This document shows positions 1 to 8,948 of a stretch of 64,000 bases of DNA, piece after piece (within the stretch, counting starts at the first letter, position 1; the number at the start of each line of letters is the position of its first letter). Source of the stretch: Salipiger mucosus DSM 16094 (GTDB lineage Bacteria > Pseudomonadota > Alphaproteobacteria > Rhodobacterales > Rhodobacteraceae); NCBI RefSeq assembly GCF_000442255.1, contig NZ_KE557282.1:143322-207321 (forward strand). Reading direction: 5' to 3'. A program made the translations under genes and the position numbers. The notes under the pieces are model-generated. The model was not told the origin of the DNA, searched no databases, and was given only the letters and a program-made list of their open reading frames with translations.

Positions 1-978
1 GTCACGGCGACTCCGCGCATGACGATGGGCTTTCTCGAGCTGGAAGAGGGCATCGGCCTGATCCCGATGCTGATCGGCTTCCTCGCCGTGGCCGAGGTCC
101 TGCGCCAGATGGAGCACCCGGTCGAGAAGCTGGCCACCAGCGCGGTGACCTTCTCGGAGAAGCGCGAGGACCGGCGCGTGTCCTGGGCCGAGTTCCGCAG
201 CGTGCTTCCGACGCTGCTGAAGTCCTCGTCTCTGGGCACGGCCGTCGGTGCGCTGCCCGGCATCAGCGCGACGGTGGCGGCCTTCCTCGCCTACAACGAG
301 GCGCGCCGGACCTCCAAGGCCCCCGAGACCTTCGGCAAGGGCGCGCTCGACGGCATCGCGGCCCCGGAAAGCGCGAACAACGCGGTTTCGGGCGCGAACC
401 TGATCCCGATGATGGCCTTCGGCATCCCCGGTGACATCGCCGCGGCGCTGATCCTGTCCGCCCTGCTGATCCAGGGGATCACGCCCGGTCCGGTGGTCTT
501 CCGGGACAACCCCGAGCCGATCTACGCGGTCTTCACCGCGCTGCTGCTGGCGAACGCGATCAACCTCGTCCTCGGGCACGGGCTGGTCCACATGGCTCGC
601 CGCGTCGTCACGGTGCCCAAGCGCATCCTCTTTCCGGTGGTCATCGTGATCGCCGCCGCCGGCGCCTACGCGATGCGCGGCTCGGTCTTCGACGTCCAGC
701 TTGTCTTCCTCTTCGGCCTGCTGGGCTGGGGCCTGACGAAGCTTGCCTTCCCGACGGTGCCGCTGCTCATCGGCTTCATCCTGATGCCGATCCTCGAGAG
801 CAACCTGCGCATCTCGATGCTGATCGCGGGGTCGGTGCCCAATCCTCTGGGCTACTTCTTCGCCCGCCCGGCCTTCATCGCGCTGCTGGGCGCGATGGCG
901 CTGCTGCTGATCCTCGTGCTGCGCCGTCTGCTGCGGGACCGGCAGGCGATGCGCGCGGCCGACATGGCGGGAGGCTGA
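1..978 (+). CDS. TctA-family tripartite tricarboxylate transporter permease, 3' part
   Basis: The reading frame is already open at base 1, so the gene starts outside the window and only the last 325 residues are present (the family is usually about 500). The protein is the large membrane subunit of a tripartite tricarboxylate (TTT) transporter, which takes up carboxylates with a periplasmic binding protein. The visible part has several hydrophobic segments, the conserved stretch with PESANNAVSG followed by LIPMMAFGIPGD, and a basic cytoplasmic C-terminus (LRRLLRDRQ). The stop is separated from the next start by a single base, so it heads or belongs to the catabolic operon that follows and probably imports its substrate. 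The substrate cannot be read from the sequence. Confidence 0.9.
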   Translation, partial: VTATPRMTMGFLELEEGIGLIPMLIGFLAVAEVLRQMEHPVEKLATSAVTFSEKREDRRVSWAEFRSVLPTLLKSSSLGTAVGALPGISATVAAFLAYNEARRTSKAPETFGKGALDGIAAPESANNAVSGANLIPMMAFGIPGDIAAALILSALLIQGITPGPVVFRDNPEPIYAVFTALLLANAINLVLGHGLVHMARRVVTVPKRILFPVVIVIAAAGAYAMRGSVFDVQLVFLFGLLGWGLTKLAFPTVPLLIGFILMPILESNLRISMLIAGSVPNPLGYFFARPAFIALLGAMALLLILVLRRLLRDRQAMRAADMAGG

Positions 979-979
979 G

Positions 980-1930
980 ATGGCAGGCGGCGCTCCCTAT
1001 TTCGTCGGCTACCTCGACGGCGCCTTCATCCCGGTCGAGGACGTGCGCCTGCCGCTGCTGGCGCCCGGCGTGACCTACGCGGCCTCGGTCTTCGAGGGCA
1101 TCCGGGCCTACCGCGGGGCCGACGGCGGTGATCTCGCGCTTTTCCGGATGCGCGAGCACCTCGAGCGGCTCGTCACCTCCTGCAAGGTGCTGTGTCTCGA
1201 CGAGATACCGGACGTGGCGGACCTGGAGGCGGCGACGCTCGGCGTGCTGGAGCGTTCCGGCGCGCAGGAGGACTGCTACATCCGCATCCAGGTCTACGTC
1301 GGCGGCGACGGCGAGATGACCGCGCGCGGCCCGACCGGCGTGGCCGTGATCGCCCGCCCCAGGCCGCAGCTTGCCGCGCGGCTGCAAGACGGCCTGCGCT
1401 GCCAGGTCTCGAGCTGGCGGCGCATCTCGGACAACGCCAGCCCGGCGCGGGTGAAGGCGGCGGCGAACTACCTCAACGGTCGCCTCGCCGGGCTCCAGGC
1501 GAAGGCGGACGGCTACGACACCGCCCTGCTGCTGACCGAGGCCGGAGAGGTGGCCGAGGCGCCGGGGGCCTGCGTGCTGATCGTCCGCGACGGCGTGCTG
1601 ATCGCGCCGCCGGTGACGGCGGACATCCTCGAGAGCCTGACGCGCGACACGGTGCTGGCCTGCGCGCGGCAGGGCAGGGCGGTCTCCGAGGTAATCGAGC
1701 GGCCGGTCGACCGCACGGAACTGCACGCCGCGAGCGAGGTCATGCTCGTCGGCACGGGCATGGAGGTAACCCCCGTCGTCGGCATCGACCGCTTCGAGGT
1801 GGGTGACGGCCGGCCCGGTCCGGTCTCGCGCGCCCTGCAGGACGACTACTTCGCGCTGGTGCGCGGCACATCCGCCGCGCCCCGGGGCTGGCTTACCCCT
1901 ATCGCATCGCAACGGGAGACTACGGAATGA
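980..1930 (+). CDS. Class IV aminotransferase, branched-chain aminotransferase-like
   Basis: This 316-residue protein belongs to the fold-type IV PLP transaminases (IlvE/D-amino acid transaminase/aminodeoxychorismate lyase group). The N-terminal SVFEGIRAYRG motif and the VKAAANYLNGRLAG motif are typical of IlvE; Lys159 in the latter is the expected Schiff-base lysine, and TEAGEVAEAPG matches the PLP-phosphate/glutamate region. Its start follows the permease stop by one base, and its stop overlaps the next start in an ATGA junction. A housekeeping ilvE would not normally sit between a TTT permease and hydantoinase genes, so a specialised catabolic transaminase is more likely. The amino donor or substrate is unknown. 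Confidence 0.88.
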   Translation: MAGGAPYFVGYLDGAFIPVEDVRLPLLAPGVTYAASVFEGIRAYRGADGGDLALFRMREHLERLVTSCKVLCLDEIPDVADLEAATLGVLERSGAQEDCYIRIQVYVGGDGEMTARGPTGVAVIARPRPQLAARLQDGLRCQVSSWRRISDNASPARVKAAANYLNGRLAGLQAKADGYDTALLLTEAGEVAEAPGACVLIVRDGVLIAPPVTADILESLTRDTVLACARQGRAVSEVIERPVDRTELHAASEVMLVGTGMEVTPVVGIDRFEVGDGRPGPVSRALQDDYFALVRGTSAAPRGWLTPIASQRETTE

Positions 1931-3561
1931 CGGAACTGAGCCCGGTCAAGGTCGGCATCGTCTGGGCGCGCATGAGCGGCCTCATGGACCAGGTCGGCGA
2001 GACCTGCGTGCGCACGTCGTTTTCCTCGGTCGTGCGCGAGAATTACGACTTCGCCATCGGTCTGCTCGACGCGCGCGGCCGCCAGATCGCGCAGAGCCGC
2101 CGCAGCGTGCCCTCCTTCATCGGGACGATGTCGCGCACCCTTCAGGCGATGCTCGAGAAATTCCCGGTCGAGACGCTGGACGACGGCGACGTGCTGATCA
2201 CCAACGACGGCTGGCTCGGCACGGGGCACCTCAACGACATCACCATGATCAAGCCGCTCTTCCGCAACGGGCTGCACCTCGGCTTCATCGGGTCGATCTT
2301 CCATACGGTGGACATCGGCGGCGCCCCGTCGCCGGCGGCGCGGGACTGCTACGAGGAGGGGCTCAACATCCCGCCCTCGAAGATCCTCGTGAAGGGCGAG
2401 GAGAACGCGCTGATCGTCGACATCATGAAGGCCAACCTGCGCGAGCCGGACGAGACGCTCGGCGACATCCGCGCGCAGTTCGCGGCCTATCACACCTGCG
2501 CGGCGCGGCTCTTCCGGTTGCTGGACGAGGAGGACCTCGGCGATCTCGAGGCGTTTGCCGACGAGGCGCTGGACCGCTCCGAGGCCAGTCTGCGCCGCGC
2601 CATCGAGGCGCTGCCGGACGGCACCTATACCGACGAGCTGACCGCCGACGGCTTCGAGCATCCGCTCGCGATCCGCTGCAGCCTGACGGTGAGCGGCTCC
2701 GAGATCACCGTCGACTTCACCGGCACCAGCGACCAGATCGACCACCCGGTCAATTCGCCCCTGACCTTCACGCAGGCATACAGCTGCTACGCGATCAAGT
2801 GCGCGCTCGATCCGGGCACGCCGATCAACGACGGCGCTTTCCGCCCGATCAAGGTGACCGCGCCCGAGGGCAGCCTCGTGAACCCGTCGCGGCCGGCGCC
2901 GGTCTGGGGGCGGCACCTGACCGGGCACTACATGCCGCCGGTGGTCTACGGCGCGCTCTCGGCCGTGGCGCCGGACAAGATCATCGCCGACTGCGGCTCG
3001 CCGCTCTGGAACGTCTATTTCAAGGGTCGCCGCGAGGGGGCGGACCGGCCCTTCGTCAAGATGTTCTTCATGAACGGCGGCCACGGCGCCCGGCCCACGC
3101 AGGACGGCCCGGGCTGCCTCAGCTTCCCTTCGAACGTGTCGAACCAGGCCATCGAGCAGTTCGAGAACCAGACCCCGCTGCTGGTCGAGGAAAAGGCGCT
3201 GGTGCCCGACACCGGCGGCGCCGGGCGGTTCCGCGGCGGCAACGCGCAGCGCCTGTCGTTCCGCAACATCGGCAAGGCGCCGGTCACCGTGACGATCCGG
3301 CACGAGCGGGTCGACAACCCGCCGCGCGGCCTGCTGGGCGGCGGAGCCGGGGCCGCGGGGCTCGACCTGCTGAACGGCGAGCGCATCCCGGCCAAGACGC
3401 AGACCCGGATCGCCCCCGGCGATGTCATCACCTTCCAGCCCCCAGGCGGGGGCGGCATGGGCGCGCCCTCCGAGCGCGACCCCGAGGCGATCCGCGCAGA
3501 TATCGCGAGCGGGCTGGTCAGCCCGCAGCACGCAACCGCCAAGTATGGATACGAGACATGA
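1927..3561 (+). CDS. hyuB: Hydantoinase B/oxoprolinase family protein
   Basis: This is the 544-residue HyuB-type subunit that works with HyuA-type partners in ATP-dependent opening of hydantoin, 5-oxoproline or related cyclic amides, and in acetone/acetophenone carboxylases. Family landmarks include the N-terminal MDQVGETCVRTSFSSVVRE, the acidic ITNDGWLGTGHLNDIT stretch, and the C-terminal glycine-rich PPGGGGMG. The start ATG overlaps the upstream stop and the stop overlaps the hyuA start, so both subunits are probably made in equal amounts. Usual family length is 520-600 residues. The real substrate is not fixed by the sequence. Confidence 0.92.
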   Translation: MTELSPVKVGIVWARMSGLMDQVGETCVRTSFSSVVRENYDFAIGLLDARGRQIAQSRRSVPSFIGTMSRTLQAMLEKFPVETLDDGDVLITNDGWLGTGHLNDITMIKPLFRNGLHLGFIGSIFHTVDIGGAPSPAARDCYEEGLNIPPSKILVKGEENALIVDIMKANLREPDETLGDIRAQFAAYHTCAARLFRLLDEEDLGDLEAFADEALDRSEASLRRAIEALPDGTYTDELTADGFEHPLAIRCSLTVSGSEITVDFTGTSDQIDHPVNSPLTFTQAYSCYAIKCALDPGTPINDGAFRPIKVTAPEGSLVNPSRPAPVWGRHLTGHYMPPVVYGALSAVAPDKIIADCGSPLWNVYFKGRREGADRPFVKMFFMNGGHGARPTQDGPGCLSFPSNVSNQAIEQFENQTPLLVEEKALVPDTGGAGRFRGGNAQRLSFRNIGKAPVTVTIRHERVDNPPRGLLGGGAGAAGLDLLNGERIPAKTQTRIAPGDVITFQPPGGGGMGAPSERDPEAIRADIASGLVSPQHATAKYGYET

Positions 3562-5642
3562 ACGCAGTAGACGCCCACTTTCGCATCGGTGTCGATATCG
3601 GCGGGACCTTCACCGATGTCGTGATGCTCGACACTGGGTCGGGCCGGCTGGCCAACGAAAAGGTCCTGACCACGCCCAGCGACCCGGCCGAGGGCGTTCT
3701 TGACGGCGTCACGCGCATCCTTGGCGCGAACGAGGTCACCGCGCAGGAGGTCCGCACCGTCATCCACGGCACCACGCTGGTCGCCAACGCGCTGATCGAG
3801 CGCAAGGGCGTGCGGACGGCGCTGGTCACCACGCGCGGTTTCCGCGACGTGCTCGAGATCGGGCGCGAGCTTCGCTACTCGATCTACGATCTCTTCATCG
3901 ACATGCCCGAGGTGCTGGTCCCGCGCGGCCTGCGTTTCGAGATCGACGAACGCATGCAGGCCGACGGCGAGGTGCTGCGCGCCCCCCGCGAGGACGAGAT
4001 CCGCGCGCTGGCCGCCAATCTCCGGGAGGCCGGGGTCGAGGCGGTGGCGGTGGTCTTCCTGCACGCCTTCCGCAACGACGCCAATGAACGCATGGTCAAG
4101 GCGATCCTCGCCGAGGAACTGCCCGGGGTGACAGTCTGCACCTCCTTCGAGGTGATGCCGCAGATCGGCGAGTACGAGCGGACTTCGACGGCGGTCGCGA
4201 ATGCCTTCGTGCAGCCGATCTTCCGCAACTACGTCGAGCGGCTGGTCTCGGAGATGGGGCGGCGCAGCCTGCCGCAGGACCTTTATCTCATGCTCGCCGA
4301 CGGCGGCACCGTGCGGCACGACACGGCGGTCGAGTTCCCCATCCGGCTCGTGCAGTCGGGTCCGGCCGGCGGCGCGCAGGCGGCCGCGATCTATGGCAAG
4401 TTCGCGGGCGAAAAGGACCTGCTGTGCTTCGACATGGGCGGCACCACCGCCAAGGCCTGCCTGATCCAGGACGGCGAGCCGCTCAAGAGCGACACCTTCG
4501 AGGTCGCGCGGGTCTTCCGCTTCGCGAAGGGCAGCGGCCTGCCTCTGCAGGTGCCCGTCATCGACATGATCGAGATCGGCGCCGGTGGCGGCTCCATCGC
4601 GCAGGTCGACAAGCTGGGCCTCGTGAAGGTCGGCCCCGAAAGCGCGAGCTCCGAGCCCGGCCCGGCCTGCTACGGGCGCGGCGGGCGGCAGCCCACGGTC
4701 ACAGATGCGGACCTCGTGCTGGGATACCTCGACGCGGGCTCCTTCCTGGGCGGCGACATGGCACTCGACAAGGCCGCCGCCGAGGAGACGATCCGCCGCG
4801 AGCTGGCCGAGCCGCTGGGCCTGTCGGTGGTCGAGGCGGCCTGGGGCGTCTACGAGACCGTCAACGAGAGCATGGCGCAGGCGGCGACGATCCACGCGCT
4901 GGAAAGCGGCCGCAAGGTGCAGGATTTCGCCCTGCTGGCCATCGGCGGGGCGGGCCCGGTGCACGCCACGAACCTTGGCCGGCGCATGGGCGTCCGGCGG
5001 GTGATCTGTCCGCTCGGGGCAGGGGTGGCCTCGGCCTTCGGGTTCCTCGCCTCGCCGACCTCGTTCGAATTCGTGCGTGCGGCAATGGAGCCGCTGGCGG
5101 GGCTCGATTTCGCGCGCGTCGCCGCGATGGTGGACGAACTCGAAAAGGAAGGCCTGTCGCTCGTGGCCTCGGCCGGGGTGTTGCCCGAGACGGCCACTAC
5201 CACGATCAGCGCGCTGATGCGCTACGAGGGGCAGGGCTTCGAGGTCGAGGTCGCCATGCCGCTGTCGGTGATCGAGGCGGGCGATACCGCAGCCCTGCGC
5301 GGTCTTTTCGAGGACCGCTACCGTGTCCTCTTCGGACGTGCCGAGACCATGCAGCCCGAAATCATCTCTTGGCGGGTCGTCGTCGCCGGGCCGCGGCCGG
5401 CCCTCGAGCCCCGGTCGACCCCGCGCGGGGGCGACAGCCTGACCGGCCGCCGCCAGGTGTATTTCAGCGAGGCCGGCGATTTTGTCGAGACCCCGGTGCA
5501 CGATCGCTACCGCGTGGTCCCGGGCCTGCCGATCGCCGGTCCGGCGGTCTTCGAAGAGCGGGAGTCGACCATCATCGTGCCGCCGGACTCCACGGCCACG
5601 GTCGACGACCACGGCAACCTCATCATCGACCTCGACGGCTGA
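3558..5642 (+). CDS. hyuA: Hydantoinase A/5-oxoprolinase family protein
   Basis: The 694-residue HyuA-type subunit has the N-terminal actin-like ATPase motif GVDIGGTFTDVV, a second phosphate-binding motif FDMGGTTAKACL near the middle, and AIGGAGPVHATNLG in the third part, all standard for the HyuA/oxoprolinase family. The start at 3558 was chosen because it forms an ATGA junction with hyuB and puts the DIGGT motif at about residue 12. An open frame extends upstream through hyuB and the aminotransferase, but that part has no family similarity. ATP-dependent cleavage or carboxylation of a cyclic or carbonyl substrate is the family role; the neighbours suggest that the product feeds a CoA-linked oxidation. 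Confidence 0.92.
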   Translation: MNAVDAHFRIGVDIGGTFTDVVMLDTGSGRLANEKVLTTPSDPAEGVLDGVTRILGANEVTAQEVRTVIHGTTLVANALIERKGVRTALVTTRGFRDVLEIGRELRYSIYDLFIDMPEVLVPRGLRFEIDERMQADGEVLRAPREDEIRALAANLREAGVEAVAVVFLHAFRNDANERMVKAILAEELPGVTVCTSFEVMPQIGEYERTSTAVANAFVQPIFRNYVERLVSEMGRRSLPQDLYLMLADGGTVRHDTAVEFPIRLVQSGPAGGAQAAAIYGKFAGEKDLLCFDMGGTTAKACLIQDGEPLKSDTFEVARVFRFAKGSGLPLQVPVIDMIEIGAGGGSIAQVDKLGLVKVGPESASSEPGPACYGRGGRQPTVTDADLVLGYLDAGSFLGGDMALDKAAAEETIRRELAEPLGLSVVEAAWGVYETVNESMAQAATIHALESGRKVQDFALLAIGGAGPVHATNLGRRMGVRRVICPLGAGVASAFGFLASPTSFEFVRAAMEPLAGLDFARVAAMVDELEKEGLSLVASAGVLPETATTTISALMRYEGQGFEVEVAMPLSVIEAGDTAALRGLFEDRYRVLFGRAETMQPEIISWRVVVAGPRPALEPRSTPRGGDSLTGRRQVYFSEAGDFVETPVHDRYRVVPGLPIAGPAVFEERESTIIVPPDSTATVDDHGNLIIDLDG

Positions 5643-5681
5643 CCGCGCCGAAACCTAACGACCCCTGGAAGGCAGACGACC

Positions 5682-6839
5682 TTGGACTTTGAACTCGACA
5701 CGGAACGCAGGCTCTTTCAGAGCACCGTCGGCAAACTGGCCGAACAGCATCTCAAGGACGGCGCGCTCGCACGCGTGAGAGCGCCGGACTATCCCTTCGA
5801 CGTGGCGCGGCTCTTTGCCGAAAACGGCCTTTTCGGGATCACGATCCCCGAAGAGAAGGGCGGACAGGGGGGCACGCTGCTCGATGCCGTGATCGCCATC
5901 GAGCAGATCGCGCTGGTCTGTCCCAAGAGCGCCGACATCATCCAGGCTGGCAACTTCGGCGCGATCCGCACCCTCGCGGAATACGCCACGGCGGCGCAGC
6001 GCGAGAAGTACCTCGCCCCGCTTCTTCGGGGCGAGACGGTCATCGGACTTGGCATGACCGAGGCAGGCGCCGGCTCGGCCGTGACCGACCTTCAGACCAC
6101 AGCGCGACCGGACGGCGCGGGTTACCGGGTCACGGGCGGCAAGGTCTTCACCAGCCACTCCGCCGATGCCGACACCTTTCTCGTCTACCTTCGGTTCGGG
6201 CCCGGGACGGGCGGCATCGGGTCGGTCATCCTCGAGCGGGGCATGGAGGGCTTCTTCTTCGGCGAGCCGTCGTCCTACATGAACGGAGAGCGCTGGTGCG
6301 CGCTCTACTTCGACGAGGTCTACGTGCCGCCCGAGAACGTGCTGCTCGGCCCCGGCGGGTTCAAGAAGCAGATCAGCGGCTTCAACGCCGAGCGGATCGG
6401 CAACGCCGCACGGGCCCAGGCGCTGGGGCGCTTCGCCTTCGACACGGCGCGGGACTACGTGCACGAGCGGCGGCAGTTCGGCCGCCCGCTGGCCGAGTTC
6501 CAAGGCCTGCAATGGAAATTCGCCGATAGCCTGATGAAGCTCGAGGCCGCGCGCCTGCTGCTCTTTCGTGCCGCTGCCGGTGCGGACCGGGGCCTGCCCG
6601 ACGCGCAGCAGACGGCGCTCGCCAAGCTGGCCTGCAACCTCGCGGGGTTCGAGGCCTGCAACGAGGCGCTTCAGGCGATGGGGGGCCTCGGGTTCTGCGA
6701 CGAAAGCCTTGTCGAGTACTGCTTCCGGAAATCCCGGGGCTGGCAGATCGCGGGCGGGTCGCTGGAGATGATGCGCAACCGGATCGCCGAGGGAATCTTC
6801 GAGCGCCGCTTCCCGCAACGCCCCGAGGTCGTGCGATGA
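5682..6839 (+). CDS. Acyl-CoA dehydrogenase
   Basis: A 385-residue FAD-dependent acyl-CoA dehydrogenase, the family that introduces an alpha-beta double bond into acyl-CoA thioesters. Visible landmarks are GMTEAGAGSAVTDLQTTA for flavin and substrate binding, YVHERRQFGRPLAEFQ, and QAMGGLGFCDESLVE near the C-terminus. The glutamate that acts as base in medium-chain enzymes (in the EGT region) is replaced here (AGGSLE). Glu237 in NAER aligns with the helix-G base of isovaleryl-CoA-type enzymes, so that kind of active site is likely. The start is a TTG preceded by GGAAG. It lies 39 bases after hyuA, in the same operon direction. Confidence 0.9.
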   Translation: MDFELDTERRLFQSTVGKLAEQHLKDGALARVRAPDYPFDVARLFAENGLFGITIPEEKGGQGGTLLDAVIAIEQIALVCPKSADIIQAGNFGAIRTLAEYATAAQREKYLAPLLRGETVIGLGMTEAGAGSAVTDLQTTARPDGAGYRVTGGKVFTSHSADADTFLVYLRFGPGTGGIGSVILERGMEGFFFGEPSSYMNGERWCALYFDEVYVPPENVLLGPGGFKKQISGFNAERIGNAARAQALGRFAFDTARDYVHERRQFGRPLAEFQGLQWKFADSLMKLEAARLLLFRAAAGADRGLPDAQQTALAKLACNLAGFEACNEALQAMGGLGFCDESLVEYCFRKSRGWQIAGGSLEMMRNRIAEGIFERRFPQRPEVVR

Positions 6840-6876
6840 GCGCGGCCGGCGCGGCGCGAAACAGACGGAGGCATTG

Positions 6877-8352
6877 ATGCAGGACTACCGTATGTGGATC
6901 GGGGGCGACTGGCTCCCCGCGGAAAACGGCGAGACCTTCGCCTCGGCCAATCCCTACACCGGCGAGGACTGGGCCCGGTTCCCGCGCGCCGGCGCCCGCG
7001 ACGTGGACCGCGCCGTGCAGGCCGCACACGCGGCCTTCACCGAGGGCGACTGGCCGCGATGGACCGCCAGTGCGCGCGGTGCGGCGCTGGTGCGTCTTTC
7101 GGGCCTGATCGCGGAGAATGCCGACCGGCTGGCCGAGATCGAGGTCCGCGACAACGGCAAGCTGTTGGCCGAAATGTCGAACCAGTGCCGATACATGGCC
7201 AACTGGTATGCCTACTACGGCGGCATGGCGGACAAGGTCGAGGGGCGCGTGCCGCCCATCGACAAGCCCGGCGTGGTCAACATGGTGACCTACGAGCCGG
7301 TGGGCGTCTGCGCGCTCATCACGCCCTGGAACTCGCCGCTGTTGCTGCTTGCATGGAAGCTCGCCCCGGCGCTGGCGGCGGGGAATACCGTGGTCATCAA
7401 GCCCTCGGAATACACCACTGCCTCGACGGTGGAGCTGATGCATCTGGTCGAGGCGGCGGGCATCCCGCCGGGCGTCGTCAACGTCGTGACCGGCTTCGGC
7501 CAGGAGGCCGGAATGCCGCTCGTCACGCATCCGCTGGTGCGCAAGGTGGCCTTCACCGGCGGCGAGGCGGCCGGGCGCGAGATCAACGCGGCGGCGGCCC
7601 GCGACTTCAAGAAGGTGACGCTCGAGCTTGGCGGCAAGTCCCCCAACATCGTCTTCGACGACGCCGATCTCGACGCGGCGGTGCCGGGTGCGGTCTCGGG
7701 CATCTTCGCGGCCTCGGGGCAGACCTGCATCGCCGGATCGCGGCTCTTGCTGCACGAAAGTCTTCACGACGAATTCCTCGACCGCCTCGTCGGGCTGGCC
7801 AAGGCGGCGCGGCTCGGCGATCCGATGGACCCGGAGACCAACATCTCGCCGGTGGCCACCGCCGCGCAGCACGACAAGATCCTGTCCTGTATCGAGACCG
7901 CGCGCGGCGAGGGCGCGCGCTGCGTGCTTGGCGGAAACTCGGCGCGGCCCGCAGGGTCGGGCGGCTATTTCGTCGAGCCCACGATCTTCGACGGCGTGCG
8001 CAACGACATGCGCATCGCGCAGGAAGAGGTCTTCGGCCCCGTGCTGAGCGTGCTCACCTTCCGCGACGAGCACGAGGCGGTCGCCATCGCCAACGACGTG
8101 CTCTACGGGCTCGCCGCGGGGGTCTGGACCTGCGACCTCAACCGCGCGCTGCGCATGTCGCGCCGGTTGCAGGCCGGGACGGTCTGGGTGAACACCTACC
8201 GCTCCACCAGCTACACCACCCCCTTCGGCGGCTGGAAGCGCAGCGGGCTCGGGCACGAGAACGGCCGCGAGGCGATCATGGAATACCTGCAGCCGAAATC
8301 GGTCTGGCTGGCCGAACCCCAGGTCGTGGCCAATCCCTTCATCCGGCGCTGA
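6877..8352 (+). CDS. Aldehyde dehydrogenase family protein
   Basis: This 491-residue NAD(P)-dependent aldehyde dehydrogenase oxidises an aldehyde to the carboxylate. The catalytic glutamate motif LELGGKSPNIVFDD and the cysteine motif GQTCIAGSRLL are intact, as are PWNSPLLL and the C-terminal TPFGGWKRSG. The ATG at 6877 is preferred over the TTG one codon upstream because ACGGAG lies six bases before it. The gene ends the plus-strand operon and converges on the Lrp-type regulator with only nine bases between them. It resembles betaine/benzaldehyde/hydroxymuconic-type dehydrogenases, and its exact substrate is not assignable. Confidence 0.92.
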   Translation: MQDYRMWIGGDWLPAENGETFASANPYTGEDWARFPRAGARDVDRAVQAAHAAFTEGDWPRWTASARGAALVRLSGLIAENADRLAEIEVRDNGKLLAEMSNQCRYMANWYAYYGGMADKVEGRVPPIDKPGVVNMVTYEPVGVCALITPWNSPLLLLAWKLAPALAAGNTVVIKPSEYTTASTVELMHLVEAAGIPPGVVNVVTGFGQEAGMPLVTHPLVRKVAFTGGEAAGREINAAAARDFKKVTLELGGKSPNIVFDDADLDAAVPGAVSGIFAASGQTCIAGSRLLLHESLHDEFLDRLVGLAKAARLGDPMDPETNISPVATAAQHDKILSCIETARGEGARCVLGGNSARPAGSGGYFVEPTIFDGVRNDMRIAQEEVFGPVLSVLTFRDEHEAVAIANDVLYGLAAGVWTCDLNRALRMSRRLQAGTVWVNTYRSTSYTTPFGGWKRSGLGHENGREAIMEYLQPKSVWLAEPQVVANPFIRR

Positions 8353-8361
8353 CCGGGTCCG

Positions 8362-8826
8362 TCATCCCATCGGGATCGGGCGCTGCTCCTCGATGGCTTC
8401 CATCGCGAAGTACGAGGTCACGGTCTCCAGTTCGATCTCCTCGATGAGGCGTTTGTAGACCTCGTCGTAGCTGTTCATGTCACGGGTGATGATCTTGAGC
8501 AGGTAGTCGTATTCTCCGCCGATGCGGTAGAAGTCGATCACGTCGGGGATCGACGAGACATGCTTGCGGAACTGCTTGAGCCAGTCGGCCGAGTGGTGCC
8601 GCGTCTTGACCATCACGAAGACGACAAGCCCCGCGTCGAGCTGGTTCCGGTCGAGCGTGACCGTGTGATTGACGATGATCCCCGCCGCGTCAAGCGCCTT
8701 GAGCCGGCGCCAACAGGCGTTCTGCGACAGCCCCACACGCTCGCTCAGGGCGCGCTGGGACTGCGACGAGTCGCGCTGGAGTTCGCGCAGGATGCGATAA
8801 TCAGTCTGATCGAGATGACGGGGCAT
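8362..8826 (-). CDS. Lrp/AsnC family transcriptional regulator
   Basis: A 154-residue leucine-responsive-type regulator. The N-terminal winged helix is clear (LDQTDYRILRELQRDSS, then LSERVGLSQNACWRRLKAL), and the C-terminal RAM ligand domain contains the RIGGEYDYLLKI strand. Such proteins form octamers and respond to amino acids or related metabolites. It is transcribed away from the class V aminotransferase gene across a 122-base AT-rich gap, so it probably regulates that gene and itself. It also converges on the preceding aldehyde dehydrogenase. The effector is unknown. Confidence 0.93.
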   Translation of the reverse strand: MPRHLDQTDYRILRELQRDSSQSQRALSERVGLSQNACWRRLKALDAAGIIVNHTVTLDRNQLDAGLVVFVMVKTRHHSADWLKQFRKHVSSIPDVIDFYRIGGEYDYLLKIITRDMNSYDEVYKRLIEEIELETVTSYFAMEAIEEQRPIPMG

Positions 8827-8864
8827 TTTCGGATCATATGACCCAATTCAGGGAATATGAAGGT

Positions 8865-8885
8865 GAAAATTTGTGAACATTTTTC
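8865..8885. promoter_or_regulatory. Candidate Lrp-type operator, imperfect palindrome
   Basis: Within the gap between the divergent Lrp-type gene and the aminotransferase gene lies an AT-rich 21-base imperfect inverted repeat that begins GAAAAT and ends ATTTTTC. AT-rich, loosely symmetric sites are typical of Lrp/AsnC binding. The whole gap (8827-8948) is markedly richer in A+T than its surroundings. The assignment to this regulator rests on position only. Confidence 0.35.
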
Positions 8886-8948
8886 AGATCGAGGTGACAT
8901 GCTTTGCGGAAACTCATGCAACGAACGACCCAACCCAACGGAGCGGCC

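Noticed and set aside
1846..5612. Long open frames of 561 and 865 codons antisense to hyuB and hyuA
   Set aside because: They lie opposite strongly conserved genes, are dominated by Arg, Ala, Gly and His as expected from complementary GC-rich codons, and show no family motif.
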